Shown in pieces: positions 34,551 through 47,709 of a stretch of DNA of 64,000 nucleotides. The notes under the pieces were generated by a model, which was not told the origin of the DNA, did not search any database, and was given only the letters and a program-made list of their open reading frames with translations. Where the stretch lies: contig NC_133161.1 in NCBI RefSeq assembly GCF_040802235.1, positions 47,481,001 to 47,545,000 on the forward strand. Reading direction: 5' to 3'. The stretch's first letter is position 1; each line of letters opens with the position of its first letter. The translations under genes were made by a program, and so were the position numbers. This stretch comes from Manis javanica. Taxonomy: Eukaryota > Chordata > Mammalia > Pholidota > Manidae.

Positions 34551-35952
34551 ACTAAATGTCTTCTGGGTTAGTTTTATTTATAGTAAGAACTTTAGGAAGT
34601 TTGATTGAAAGGTTAGCCATGGCCCTTTAAATAAAATATAATTTAGGTTGGAGTTTCCCAGCCAGTGAAGATATGTATAAATTACAGATTATAAGGGAAC
34701 TGTGTAGGTAAACAGTCTGACTTATAGTACAAAAATGTCTTACTATAGAGTGCCATTTAAATAAATTGATATAAAATATGACATAAAAAAGAATGCTTCC
34801 TCCCTTTGCAGGTGTATGTATACAAATTTACCATAAAGAAAAACAAGACTGAGATTTGCAGGTCCATTCCTTTATTTTCATTTCTGCCTGTTTGGTATTT
34901 TATTTTGTATTTAAAAAGGTATAGTTATTAAAGAATATGCCATCCTAAAGAAAATGGCTAAAGTTCACATTTATGTTTATTTTACATAGTGGAAATGACA
35001 TGGATATGTGAAATTTGCAATATGGTTTGTTAAAGACAAATAAATTACTTTTTAAAGAGACCCAGTTACTTTACAAACTAAAATTTAAATCCTACCAAAT
35101 AGCCCTTTTAAAATTACTAGGTGTTTTAATCGCTTACATCTTAGCTTACCTATATACTATGGTTAGTGTGTATTTCACCTGAAACCAGAATATATCCATG
35201 TACAGCCTTCTCCCCCTATCCAAATGTAGAGCATTCCTGTGAAAGCTTTTGTAAGGCAAAATGGCATAAAGCAAAGCAGTTACCATTAATTTATATGGAA
35301 AAACTTCTAAGCATTCCAAGACCCAAAATATAACTACTCTTTGGCTTTTCTGATACCTAGGTATGAGATATCTTTTTAACGGATGCACACCACATATTGA
35401 GAGAAAGCACAGATGCTTACATAGTTCAAAGCTTTAGCAACTCAGTGCTGAGATGCTGAGTGTAGGTACCAGGGGAAGGTGCTGAGCAGCACTGCTCTGA
35501 CTGCTGGACTGCTCACCACCTCTATAACGGCCCACTGCAAAATAAATGCTGAATGATACTTTCACTTTTCAATTTTTTTTGCAGAAGTGAAAATCCTCTT
35601 TGAATTTCTTTCAGTTAGCAAAAACAGGTACTAATATAGGCCTTTCTTAAAAGGAAAGTGGTATAAAGCAAACTTTCAAAAGTGGGGGATACCTGTCATT
35701 TATTAGATTATTTTGGTTTGAAAGAGTTTGGATTTGTTTTGAACTACAATTTATCTGAAAATTAATTTGAGATTCTTAAACAGTTCTAATAATGTTTTTA
35801 ATACTACACAGACCTGCTTGATATCTGGCAGCTGTTAGCTGATTCTGATTCTGTGGGTAGTTGCATGAAATGTTTATTCGGAGTTGAAACTGTATTTTTA
35901 AAACCATAAACCCATAGTTTTAACAAAAATATTTTTTTATTTATTTATGTAG

Positions 35953-36074
35953 AAAAGTGAAGAAAGGCTCACTATTAATAGATTCCAGTACTATTGATCC
36001 TGCAGTTTCAAAAGAATTGGCCAAAGAAGTTGAGAAAATGGGAGCAGTTTTCATGGATGCCCCTGTTTCTGGTG
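35953..36074 (+). CDS. HIBADH: HIBADH exon 4: substrate-binding motif
   Basis: The exon encodes the rest of Lys121 through residue 161 plus one base of Gly162. It contains LLIDSSTIDP (residues 128-137), which includes a Ser-Thr segment near the nicotinamide, and ends in DAPVSGG (D156 onward), the conserved substrate-binding loop of 3-hydroxyacid dehydrogenases. The acceptor TTTATGTAG ends at 35952 and the donor GTAAGT begins at 36075. The catalytic lysine of the family lies in a later exon, outside this window. No disruption is visible. Confidence 0.95.
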
Positions 36075-36246
36075 GTAAGTGATCACTGAAATATATGCAC
36101 ACGTATTTCTGTTTGTCCAAAGTATCAGTGACAGTTTTTTGATACTCATTATATATCCAGTTATCCAGTTATTTTTAGACCTGTTATAGGATTCTCATTC
36201 TCTCATTAAAAATATTTTAAAAACCTGATTTAATACTCTCAAAATA

Positions 36247-36294
36247 CATTGCTCATTCTAAATTTCAATTTCATTGCTCATTCTAAATTCCAAT
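36247..36294. repeat. Tandem repeat, period 25 bp, two copies
   Basis: CATTGCTCATTCTAAATTTC and its near-exact repeat CATTGCTCATTCTAAATTCC follow one another 25 bp apart. A small local slippage duplication near the start of intron 4. Confidence 0.85.
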
Positions 36295-36344
36295 AAAAGA
36301 ATGTCAGTTTTAAAGAGTTGTAAATTTTTGGTCCAAATTGCTGT

Positions 36345-36895
36345 GGGTAGGGATAGATCAATTTCTAGAAAATCTTAACTTTTCAGAACAGATTGAAAAA
36401 ATAGTTTGCTTCAATAATCTTGTAATTATTAAAGAAGTTAAAGAAGTGGTGAAAAAGAAAAAATCATTTCTCAAGGGAAACATTAGGCCTAAACGATTTT
36501 ACATGTTACCAAAATTGCAAGGAACAGGTCATTTCAATTTTGTATGAATTTTTCTAGATAATTGAAAAGAGGAAGTGCTTCCCAACTCATTCTATAAGAC
36601 CTGTTTAAGTCTGATATTTAAACCAGAGGGAAAGAGTATTAGAAACATTGTAAGTCTATATCAGTCATGAATATAGAAGTAAAAATTTTGAAGAAGTATA
36701 TTAGCAAACTAAATCCTACCATGTATTAAAGAGATCATACCCTACAACCAAGTTTGGTTTATCTCATATTCTCATATATGGACAGATGGCTTAATATTAG
36801 AAAACCTATAAATGTATTTCACCACATTAGTATACTTCAAAATCATATCAACTCAGGACAAAGAGACGCACTAATAAAATTCTAAAAGCTTATTA
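36345..36895 (+). mobile_element. Ancient L1/HAL1 ORF2 fragment
   Basis: Diverged reading frames recall the L1 reverse-transcriptase domain: an ORF at 36338-36547, followed by CTTCCCAACTCATTCTATAA (as in L1 'LPNSFYE') and GGACAGATGGCTTAATATTA. It has many frameshifts and is a fossil. Confidence 0.55.
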
Positions 36896-36958
36896 TTATG
36901 TTAAATATTGTCATAATATCCAAAGTTTTCAAGATTATGGTGTAATCAAATACCATAT

Positions 36959-36985
36959 ACACACACACACACATACACATATGAA
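36959..36985. repeat. (CA)n microsatellite
   Basis: A short run of CA repeats (ACACACACACAC) with neighbouring TA-rich sequence. Confidence 0.85.
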
Positions 36986-38691
36986 TATGCATACATATAT
37001 ACATGCTGCATATGTAATTATAGCAGTATAGTAGAAGACAGTGGAATAACAATTTTTTTCCAATGTAATTTTTTCCAATTACATTAAACTTGAGTGTGGG
37101 CTTTGGAATTTAAAAAATTACAAAATATAATAATTTAAATCAGTTTTTTTTTTCATAAAGAACTTAATGGTCTTATTGTAAAGGTATCTTATATCCCAAA
37201 CAATTTTTGAATGTAAAAGTATAAATAATTGTTAACCCCTCTAATTGTTACATTGAATTGGTTAAGTAGGATTTGGGTGTAAAAATTTACAGTGATGTGT
37301 AGGCACTTTGATCGTAAGATACTAATAAGCAATTTTAAGTTTGGTGGTGGTATGGTTTTTTAATAGAATGGAATTAAATTGAACGATTCTTTCTTTGAGT
37401 GGCTCTGTAATTGAATGTGAAAATTGATATAGGACATCTGATCTTGCTGTTGGTTGACTTTTTGCTTCAGGAGTGTAATCTGAAATTATTTAGTAATGAG
37501 GAATACCAGTTGATTTGTAAACATTATTTAACTTTTAAAAAATTGTCATTGTGCTAAAACCTTGAAATTACTCTCGTTCTTATTAAGCTATTTTTAAACT
37601 CTGGTTTGTAGTTTTAGGATGCTAAAATGTTGATTTGTAATAGTGAATATACCTGAATCTGAACTATATTATACATTGAAAACTTTGTGTAGAGATGGTT
37701 TGTGGAAATTTATTGGTTGACACATACTCATTATGAGATGAGATTGGCTAGTATATATATAATGGAAGTTTATATTTGTATTCTCAATGTTAAAACAAAA
37801 TAGAGGAAACTTTCTGTAAGTTAAATAGCCTGGTTTAGGAATCATTATATTTTAACTAAATAGAATTAAGAAAAAGTGACTGGGAAAAAGCATGGCTTAG
37901 ACACCTAAGAAGGGCCCACAATTTTAGAGAGATTTTGTATTTATCAATCTTAAAATACAGAATATTTGAGACAATTTGAATAAAACATTAAAAATTTTCC
38001 CCCATTTTATCTCTTTCTCCCCACCTCTCATCTTTTCTTTATCTTAGATTTAAAAAAACATGTACATGTATTTATATAGGGTATTACAAGTACAGTAGTA
38101 TTCTAAAAATAAAATGGAAACATGTTATACCTCTTATTCTATCATTAACATTTTAAGAGTTTTTTAACTCAGTTGAGTTTAAAATTGTATCAGTTTTTGA
38201 GCAAGTGGTTTCTTCAGTCTTTGCCTCTACTTCCTGCTAAGTATTATAGTGGTAGGTAAAATGAAAAGAATAATTATTTATCATTTTATCAGTCCATGAT
38301 GTTACTTTGATATTTATTGGACCCACCCTATAGCAGCTCATCTATACATCATCCTTATTATAAATAAAGCAATTTTATTTACGTTCTATATGACTTTTTT
38401 AAAAATCAAAAGCAAATGATGCCTACACTGTTAGTTATCTTCAAACCAGTGTAAATAACTGTTTTATACTTGTATAGTTATCACTTTATAGTATAGATGT
38501 TACTTTATAAAGTACTTTGTCATGCTTCACCTGATTTGGTGTTTCCATTTGAAGCTGTCAAACTGTACATGCCTTTATTAAAACCCATATTACATTGTAT
38601 TTATAGGCACTGATTCTCTTCCTCTGATAGAGTTTAAGCTTTTTGTATGCAGGTATTAAGTCTTCTTTCCTCAGTTGTTTCTTTATGAAAC

Positions 38692-38834
38692 TATGTATGT
38701 ATGTATATATACACACATACATATCTATGTATATATATGTGTATATATACATATATATAGTTTATATAAAATACATAAATATGTATGAAATTTTATATAT
38801 ATACATAGACATATATATATACACACACATATAA
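38692..38834. repeat. Compound TATG/TATA/CA microsatellite
   Basis: About 140 bp of mixed (TATG)n, (TA)n and (CA)n, nearly all alternating purine-pyrimidine. It can form cruciforms or Z-DNA and is likely length-polymorphic. Frames across it (63-93 codons of Tyr/Ile/His repeats) are artefacts. Confidence 0.9.
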
Positions 38835-40019
38835 AGGTATACAATATAAGTATACATTGAGCCCATGTGTATCCACCCTCCAGTTTAAGAGATAGAGCCT
38901 TAATTACTGTTACCTTTGACATTCTTGTGTGCTCCTCCTGATCCTGTTTTCTTTTCTTCCTGATTAGAGGAAATCTGTGTCCTGAATTTTTGTGACTCAT
39001 TCCCATGCTTTTCTTACAGTTAAGCCCATGTTTTTCTCTCTAAACAGTAGTGTACTGAACACAATTGGGAACACTGAAGCAGTGGAATGGAAATGAGTTT
39101 GTGTTCTGTGACCTGCTCTTTTTCCTCATGTTGTCTTCCCGAGTTGCTGCATGATGTTGGTAGAGCCACTGGCCTATTCAGTGCCTTTGTGAGGAGTAGC
39201 AAGAGTCATTTCCTCTCTCCTAAAGCAGTCCCTTGGATAAGCAGAAGGCACCTTTTTAAAGAGAAAAGATTCTCCTTTGTCTGGACAGACGTGGCCCTGC
39301 TTCAGGGTTTGTGGTTTGACAAACCAGACTGACTTGATGTCAGCATCTACTTACCCCCTGGGCTAATGCCTGTGTGCAGGGCATAAAATGTATTTTATTA
39401 CATGGTTGTTACATTGCTACATGTAGTTAATTAATTTTAACTTCTCTGTGGTAATCTTAATAAATATATCATGCTTTATATATGTTTGGGTTATTTCCAG
39501 TTTTTAAAATATTACTCACATTCTTATACATTGTGGATGTGTGTCTTCTTTTAGTTTCTGTGCCTGGAATGTAGTTGGTTTTCAGTAAATGTTTGAAAAC
39601 TTGGTTTGAGTTCAGTTGGGAAAACAACCATGTGATACAGACATGACAAGAAAGTGGTGATATTCCTATTTTAGCAGGGATGAGCGTAACATCCAGAGAT
39701 ACTAAGTAATTTCTCTCAAGATAAGTCAGTGGCAGAGTTGAAGTAGTTTCTAGTTGAAGACTGGAAGGGCTAGACTGTAGAAACCAATCATTTGTTCAAG
39801 ACTTAAGACTGGACGTGATTCATATTCCAGTGTATTAGCAAATACTATTTTATGTAAAGTTCTAATTTATTATAAGAGGAAAATGGTTCCTAAATGAAAG
39901 GCTGTCCTTTCAGTTATGTGGCTAAAATTAGCTGAGAGCTAATGTGGTATACTGTTACAGTAATGACTCTTAATGACTTACATCTCTGAATCTATACTGT
40001 GTATGCACTGCCTACATTG

Positions 40020-40380
40020 CCTGTGTTTTGACCAGTGGTATGTTAGCAAATGTTACACAAGGGTAGACTTCAAAAGCACTTTGTACACTGTCTTACTGTC
40101 TTACCCTCTTCTGCTGCTGGGAATTCTTCCAGTGCCGCATAGAGAAGCCTGGACTGACTTGCCAGAGACAGGTGCTGACCACCAAGCATGCCAGTGAGGC
40201 TCTCTTGACCATCCATTCTGAGTCCAGCTCCCAGAAGAACACAGCTAAATTAGTGACCTCCGGCCTGACCAGCAAATGAGCTGCCAAGCTAGGATAGTCT
40301 AAATTACTCACCCACAGAATTGTGAGCAAATAAAGTCAAAATGTTTTGGGGTGAGCGTTATGTAGCAATGGATAACTGAT
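40020..40380 (+). mobile_element. MaLR (MLT1-like) LTR, diverged
   Basis: It contains GGACTGACTTGCCAGAGAC, CCAGCTCCCAGAAGAACACA, AATTACTCACCCACAGAATT and GTGAGCAAATAAAGTC, followed by an end like GCAATGGATAACTGATA. This order fits an old MLT1 LTR. No internal retroviral sequence is linked to it. Confidence 0.55.
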
Positions 40381-41389
40381 AGAGCCAGTGTAGTTGATAT
40401 TTCCATAGTTATATAGAAATGTTTGTTACTTACTGTAGCAGACTGCCATTTTTAAAATGAAGATTTATTATTAAGCCAGTCCATAAAATAGTTGTTTGCT
40501 GTTAATAGGTCCCTGACTTATGTCTTTATATTTCTGATTACAAATGACTAAATGTTACCTAAGTAGCTACCCTGGTGAGCTGATACAAGATAACCCTATT
40601 TAGTAAGCTCTGGAAAAATAAGTTGGTAAAATTTTAATGAATGTTGTTATAGTGTTCTCAGGGTCTACTGATGTTAAATGTCTAGCTTTTAAGTGTTTTT
40701 TTTTTTTTTGCTCTTAGAACTGAGTTTTATTATTAGAAGGGATCTTAGTAATAATTTGATTTGACTCTGTTATTTCTTAGATGACAAATTGAGTTCCAGG
40801 GAGGTTAAGTGCCTTGCCCAGGGTTCTCTAGCTTGATAGCAGATATAGAACTACTCTCCCAGCTAAACCTAAGGTTCTTCCTACACTTTGCCAGGCCTTC
40901 TTGCCTTCAGTCCCACCCTGTGGTGGCCCCTTCTCTTTTTCATAGTAGTTGTCTGCTGTTAGCTCCATTTCTAACAATTTTATCCACCCAAGTGGCTCAT
41001 CCTCTCTCTTCTGTGTTGCTGGTTGACAGGTACTGCCATGTAGAGAAACCTTGGAGGGTGAGGGGACACCTCTCTTCTTTTCTGCAGCTCAGAGGCTGGC
41101 TTCTAATCTGGAGGAGGCCTAGCATCTCTTTGTGAGTCATTTGCAAAGAAATGGTTGAAAAGCCATCATTCTCAAATCTGGAGATTCCCAGAGAGTTCAG
41201 ATCAATCCTATGTTAACTTCACCCTGGGAGGTTTATTAACTGACATCAGGAGACTTTTTGTTCTGGGGGTGGGTTGGGATAGAACCAAAGGTTTTTGGGT
41301 CCTTCCTGTTTGGGATCCACCTGACTGGTGCTGTTTCATCAAATAAATACCCAGAAAAAGGGAAAGTAGAGTGATATCTTTTTCTTTTT

Positions 41390-41785
41390 TTATTAAAGTA
41401 TCATTAATATACAATCTTATGTTGGTTTCAAATGTATATCACAGTGATTCAGCAGTCCCCATGATCAACTTATACTGTGATTGTGAATTATTGTGCCCTT
41501 TTATCCCACCCCAACTCCTCCCCTCTGGTAACCACTAGTCACTTCTCAGTGTCTAAGTCTACTACTATTTTGTTACTTGTTTTGCTTTTTTTTATATTCC
41601 ACGAATAAGTGAAATCATACTATATTTTTCTTTCTCCACCTGGCTTATTTCACCAAGCATAATACCCTCTAGAACCATCCATGTTGAGGCAAATGAGAGG
41701 ATTTCTTTTCTTTTTATGGCTGCATACTTTTCCATTGTGTGTATGTCCCACATCTTTATCCATTCATCTATTGATGGGCTAGAGT
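41390..41785 (-). mobile_element. L1 3' end fragment, antisense
   Basis: It begins TTTTTTTATTAAAGTATC and runs through CAGTCACTTCTCAGTGTC to the reversed end of ORF2 (41798-41592; SIDEWIKMWDIHTMEKYAAI). Similar to the fragment at 7658-7975 and older than the 3.7-kb and 18-kb L1 copies. It stops abruptly at GATGGGC. Confidence 0.85.
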
Positions 41786-41924
41786 GATATCTTGACATAT
41801 CCCTATCATGTTTGAGTTTGACTGAGACAAGATCTGTTTTGAGGTGTAAGGACTTGAAATTGAATAGGATTATCCTCGATAGCAGAGGGATGAGAGGGTC
41901 TTATATAGCAATGATAAGGCTATT

Positions 41925-42115
41925 TTCCATGCTCTTCTGTGTTGCCAGAGTACGATATCCATGTTGTTGCAAGGACCACTGTGTTATGCTTATGTTTGTG
42001 CCTGTTTCTTCTACTACCAGGCTCCAGAGAGGACAGATACCATGTCATTTTCAACTTTCTATCTGCAGTGCTTATCTCCTGGTGGGCATTTAATAAGTTA
42101 CAGTTGATTGAATCA
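41925..42115 (+). repeat. L2 LINE 3' end
   Basis: The pattern AGGACAGATACCATGTCATT, CTTTCTATCTGCAGTGC and GGGCATTTAATAAGTTACAG with GATTGAATCAA is the end of an old L2. Confidence 0.5.
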
Positions 42116-43064
42116 AGAATCTTCTATTTTTTAAATTAAAGATAATGTTAACTATTTTGAGCCTTCCTGAAGTTATTTATCAAACTGTTCAACTTATTGA
42201 TCTCCAGATTATTGACCTCTCTCTCAAGTTTAACTACCTCTACATTCCAACATCAGTTAGATAGTAAGCACTTCATGTGTTCAAAATGTCATATTGTAAT
42301 GTTAGATGCCATTGGGAAGTGTGATCATGATCAAAGTGGTGGGGTCAGGATAAAAGAAGTAGATAATATTCAGAATAACTTAGAGAGGACGAATTTAGCA
42401 AAACACACTAATAAAATGATTTGCAAATAGTTACAAAATGCAAAATAACACAGTATCATAGTATTCCCGATTCATACCAACCAGAAGGGGAACTCCTCAT
42501 AAGCAGTTCGGTCAGAGCAACATGCTAGGCATTGTAGAGAAACACTGTCTTTTGTCCCATCTGGGGTGGCTATTCATAGTTATTTTGACTTTTATCTTAT
42601 ATCCACCTTTGTGGTTATTAAAAGAGATAAGCATATTTGTAGACAGCAGATTCTGGGGCAACAGAAGGTATTTGGAAATGGAAAATTAATGTTAGATCAA
42701 CTAGCAACCTCCTAGGTGATTCCTGGTACATCTGACGGGAACCAATAGAACTTTGATTAGATAATTCTTTAGTAAATATTCTTTAAACAAGGGAGGAAGG
42801 AAATTGATTTGTTTATAAAATTCTCTTGTCACCTTTAGTTTCATTTTTTAGTTGTGTTAAAAGAAGTTCACTTGGACATGAGGGAGAACCTGGAATTTTA
42901 GAGAGAAAAAGTAACTAAAAATGAAGGTCTTCATTTTTTTCTCCAATGAAATGTCTTACATATAAAATTATTGCATTTATATAGTTTATACAAGATTATA
43001 TACTGTTTACTGATTATACAGCACCTTGATTGCAAGGGACATGCTTCATTCTTCATTTCATACA

Positions 43065-43395
43065 AAAAATATTTTTTGAGTACTTCCTATGTGCTCGGTA
43101 TGTTCCAGCACTAGAGTTAGGGTTCAAAGATATTCAGACTTTGCCTCATGGAACTTATGGTTTAGTAGGAATTGAGAGAATAAACAAAAATAATTTCAAT
43201 GATGAGTGCTATGTAGGAAAAAAAGTAAACAGGGAGACAGAGACTAAGGGGCAGGGCCCTTTTACATGGAGAGGACTGGATGTCTTCTCTGGGGAAGTGA
43301 TGTTTAAGTAGGGGTCTGAGTATGCAGGTCCAGGGAAGAGTATTTCAGTTGAGGAAGCTGCTCTGTAAGGGCTCTGAGGCATGAACAAACTTAAT
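43065..43395 (-). repeat. L2-like ancient repeat
   Basis: It contains TTGAGTACTTCCTATGTGC, CCTCATGGAACTTATGGTTT, GATGAGTGCTATGTAGG and TAAGGGCTCTGAGGCATG, the order seen in a widespread old mammalian repeat next to L2 3' ends. A short open frame here (43030-43311) is chance. Confidence 0.45.
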
Positions 43396-46300
43396 ATGTT
43401 TGTGGGACATTTATCTTTGTATCACAAGGACTTAGCAGGTAGTTTCACTTAGTTAAATTGAATCACCTGTAAATTGACTTGCCATATGTCTAATACCATG
43501 CCTTTGTTTAACAATTTGTGGTTATCAGAGTAAAGCTAACTGGGCTTTATGTAAATTAGCCCATGACACTGGCCTCAAAAGTATGAGGCCTTAATCTGTT
43601 TATCAGTCTGTGTAAATCACACCTCTATGAAAGTTATAATCCTTCTCTAATGTCAGGTGTTGTTTAGTTACACCATTTTATATATATGGATATTTTTTTA
43701 GTGTGGAGTAGGTCTGCTACCAGAGTTCCAGTTTGATCAGCTCTCTTGTGTAATGAGTGCTAGACATAGAACAAATTAAAACTATTGTTTGTGACTAATG
43801 ACCAAATATTGTTCAATCTGCTCCAAGGGCATAATTACAGCACTTAACTGTGCTTGAGTAATTGAAAAATAAACTTACCGATTGCCAGATATGTCTGTAG
43901 ATTTGCACAGACACCTTGAATTGATGTGACTCTGAAGTGGCACTTGTGGTTAGCCTAAGGCTTTCCTTGCTGGCAAGCCTCACTGATTTGCTAAACTGTA
44001 TTATTGCTCCAGTTAGGGATTAAGTCAGAATTAAGTAATTGAACTTGTGTGTATGTGTTTGTATAACTGTTCCCTACCAGAAACCAAATTTTATACTCTA
44101 TTTGGCTGGGTTAAGTTTTAGTAATTTGTTTGAGGTATTCTTAAAATATGCAGTAGTAAGCACAAAACCTATTAAGGAGTTTCTCTTAGAGCACTAGGCT
44201 TGCTTGCTAAATTCTTCAATGAAAGTCTCATATAGCCTCCATTAATGTTTTTAAAATCGAATGTTCGGTCTTGGCCTTTACTGTTCACTGAGCCTACTTT
44301 TTCCACTAGATCTGTATGTAATTTGTGATAAAGGGATCACAAAAGCAAAACTTATTTATATTTTGGCACCTAATGCCATTACAGTTAAGGGTCTGTTGGC
44401 ATTTCCATTAAAACATTTTCTTGGAAAGGTTTATAACTTGGCAATTTTACTTGGCTTTGGGCTGTAATGTTGCTATTTCTGTCCAAAAGCAAATTCTTTT
44501 ACTAAATTTCATATAACTGAATTTGCCTTGGGAGGACGAAGAGTTATCACAGTAGGGTTTTTTTTGATGCTCTCACAAGCTATTTGATTACACAGTAGTA
44601 CTGTGTGTGGTGTTTATTCTTATAATTTAGTCTTCAATAAGATTTTATTTTTTTAATGTTTGGAAATAAGTTGGTTTAACATGATTAAGATAATTCATTT
44701 TCGTGGGTTCTTTCCTTTAAAGAAATGTACTGTTATGGTGATTTTTAGTTCTTTTAAAATTATCAACTTCAACTATTTATTATAAAATTTAAAGGTACTT
44801 TGTGGCATTGACGTATGAGAGATTGGAATTATTCTATCTTGAAAAATACTAAATAAAATAAGCCTCTCTTTGGCCCAGTTGGTTGGAATTGAAATTTAGT
44901 AACTCAAATATAAAATTTTCTTTAACTTTGTTGGTTGGACAAATCCATTTCCTTAGAAATGATAAGAGATTCATTAGTACCAATACACCAGAAATGGCTT
45001 AACTATGTTAGCCATATATAGATTTACGTGCAATTATACATATTACCCTGAATCTGTTTAGTATCCTTTTTGTCTCTGGAAGATACCTTCTGCCTTAGAT
45101 TTTCTCCAGTTTGCACAAGTAGTTCAGAAATGTTTGGTAAATAAATTCCAGGGATTTCTTTGAAATTAGTCCCAAAGAAGGGGTGCCCATAAAAACTTTT
45201 TGCATTCTTTTGCTTGCCTGACTCCCTTACAATAGTTGTCAGGGACTAGAGCCCCTATATAAGGTGTTAATGAGTTCTTAACACATTGAAAGAAGACTGC
45301 TGACTCACTGCCCAAGATAAAATAGTTGAGGCAGCTTTAATTGTCTCCCAAGAAAATAGTAGAAGAATGGGCTAAAAAGGCAAGGTGATCAACTTCACAC
45401 AGTGTTTGTGTTATTGCTGTCATTTATTGTTAGTAATAATTATTTTTGTTGAGAACAACCTAATTTATTTCTAAGACTTTATTTTCTAGCATTTTGCAAT
45501 CCCTTCATCTCCAACAAATCTGCAGGCCAGATTTTAATTGCATTGCAATTTCCAGTCAAGTAACCATTACTAGGATTGCTCTTGCCAGTCTCTGTCCTGT
45601 GGTGGAGGGACACTGTGTTCTCTTCACATGGTTATGCTGAAAAGTGCATGGATAAGGCAGGGGGCCTGCCTGAAGTAATCCCAGGGTATTTTTAATGTAT
45701 TTTAATTGCCATTAAGGATGTTAAGTCAGAACAGACACACTTGGGTCTGGTCACAAAGTTCAGTACTGCCTAGTGCTGTTTATATAAAGGTGAAATGGAA
45801 AGGAGCAAATAATTCTCCTGAAGCTATTACTTATATAATCTTTTTTTCAGTAACATCTATTGATTCCTAAACATTGTGAAATTAGTTCCAGTATACCTTA
45901 TGAAATCTGTCTTTTCTCTTGTTTTGCTTATGACCACTGGATAGCATCGGGGGTGAAATGGGAAGAGGAAATGAAAATAAGAGTTTGATAAGAGCTTTGT
46001 CATCACTATTGAACCCTTATTAGACTTATTTGCAGTTTTCTAGATGTCTAATTTTCTTACAGTTTAATAATGTTAGCAGATGAAAAGTACACCAAGTTTA
46101 AATCCTTCCTTCTTCATTTATTTGCCATGTGATTCTATTTTGTTTTGCATTCCTTTGGGTGTTTTAATTGTGAAAAGTTGAAATTCACATGCACATTTCA
46201 TAGTAGTCATCTTTCATCTTGGCCAGTGAAGGTATGGCAGCAGACTTAACTTCCCTCGTCTGCTTTGACATGATTGTAACTCGACCTGATAATAGAAGGG

Positions 46301-47642
46301 TTTTGTTTTTGTTTTGTATTTCACTCAGATTGTCTCCAGCGATGTAAGAGATGTGGACTCTTTTAGAAGAGTATTAAGAATTTTAGGAATTGTACCTGGC
46401 ATCTTTTTTTATTGCATTTATTTACTGTTAATCGTGGTTATCAGAAATTACCCATTATAACATTATTCTCAGGGAGGCTTTTTTTTTTCATGAAATTTAA
46501 TATGAGGCTAGGCATACAAATAGTCTTATCATTAATTATATTCATTTCCTCTAATTCTTATGTGTGAGGGTAATACTTGTTTTCAAGTGGCCAACATTTT
46601 TAATGTACTGTGTACATATATTAAAAGAATAGAAAATAGTTTTGGCAGACACTGAAATAGTTAATTGGATTTTCCAGCCAAGACTGGTTTGTAAAACTTT
46701 CTGAAAATTAAGAAGTGGGAGGGAAAGAATTTTTCTTTGCTTAGTGCCGTATTTTATTAACCCTTTACTGTAGGCTATAAAAGTTTTCTTGCAGCATTTT
46801 TTCATTAGATAAGCAACTAGAGGAAGGAGGAGAGTTGATTTGTGGTAATTGTCAAATATCTACAAACATTCAGATAGTTAAAATAATTATTTTGACATAA
46901 AATCCTGAGTAGAGATTTTTTTCTAAATGATAATTTCAAGAAAGGAATAAAAGCAGTAACAATTTTGACTTTGAGATCTGTAATCTTTAACAGCAAACAT
47001 TTAAAAAGAAAAATATTTGATGGTCAGTCGGGCTGTATTTTTATATTCTTATTAGTACTCGTATAAAATCAACAGCTTTTCATGATTGGGCATTTACATC
47101 TTAAATCTTGCACACTACTGTACTAGGAAATAGACTGAGTAACACTGGAGATTTTGAAGTTAATAGGAATAGTCTGCATTTGATGCAGAAAGGTTATTTT
47201 ACATACTTTTCAAGGGCTAATGGACAAGGCAGGGTATGAGAGGGAATGGGGAGGGAGGCAGGGCTGGAGCATGTTGGAGGAGTAAGAGAGATTACATTGT
47301 CCTTTTCCATTTTAGCTGGTAGTTTGGAGTAAAACTATAAAGCTAAACTTTTTGGAATTGTTAACTACCCCAAGCGGGTATATAAACTATATTGAACAAA
47401 ATTTATTTAGCTTGTTAAAAAGTCAACCTAAAACTATAGTTAATTAGTTTACATTATTACATCATTTCTAGTAGAGAATCAAACTGGTAGAGTAAGAAGA
47501 GCTCAGTCAGGTGAGCTGACTGCTACCCATATGGGGCTTTAAGATAATGATGAGTTTAAATTTCCTCTTAGAGCTAAGTGAGAATAAAACTGGAGGCAAT
47601 AAATACTCTTGGCTAAAGCCATTAAATGAAAAAGCTGGGAAT

Positions 47643-47709
47643 TCTCCAGCTCTTGACTTAAATTGTTTGTTTATCAGCTGGCGCCTAGTCTGGAGTCAAG
47701 AGCTGGAGA
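47643..47709. other. Perfect 16-bp inverted repeat with 35-nt loop
   Basis: The arm TCTCCAGCTCTTGACT (47643-47658) is exactly complementary to AGTCAAGAGCTGGAGA (47694-47709), and pairing resumes beyond one mismatch. The loop contains a forkhead-like TTGTTTATC. It is not within a recognised transposon. Confidence 0.85.

Larger units (their letters stand above)
32768..35952 (+). other. HIBADH: HIBADH intron 3
   Basis: The intron is about 3.2 kb, in phase 2, with donor GTATGT and acceptor TTTATGTAG. It holds an old L1 3' end (33990-34205), a diverged internal duplication (33198-33309 with 34552-34667), a short tandem repeat (34511-34550) and an unclassified old repeat at about 35150-35560 (TTTGTAAGGCAAAATGGCAT, TTAATTTATATGGAAAAAC). 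Confidence 0.85.
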
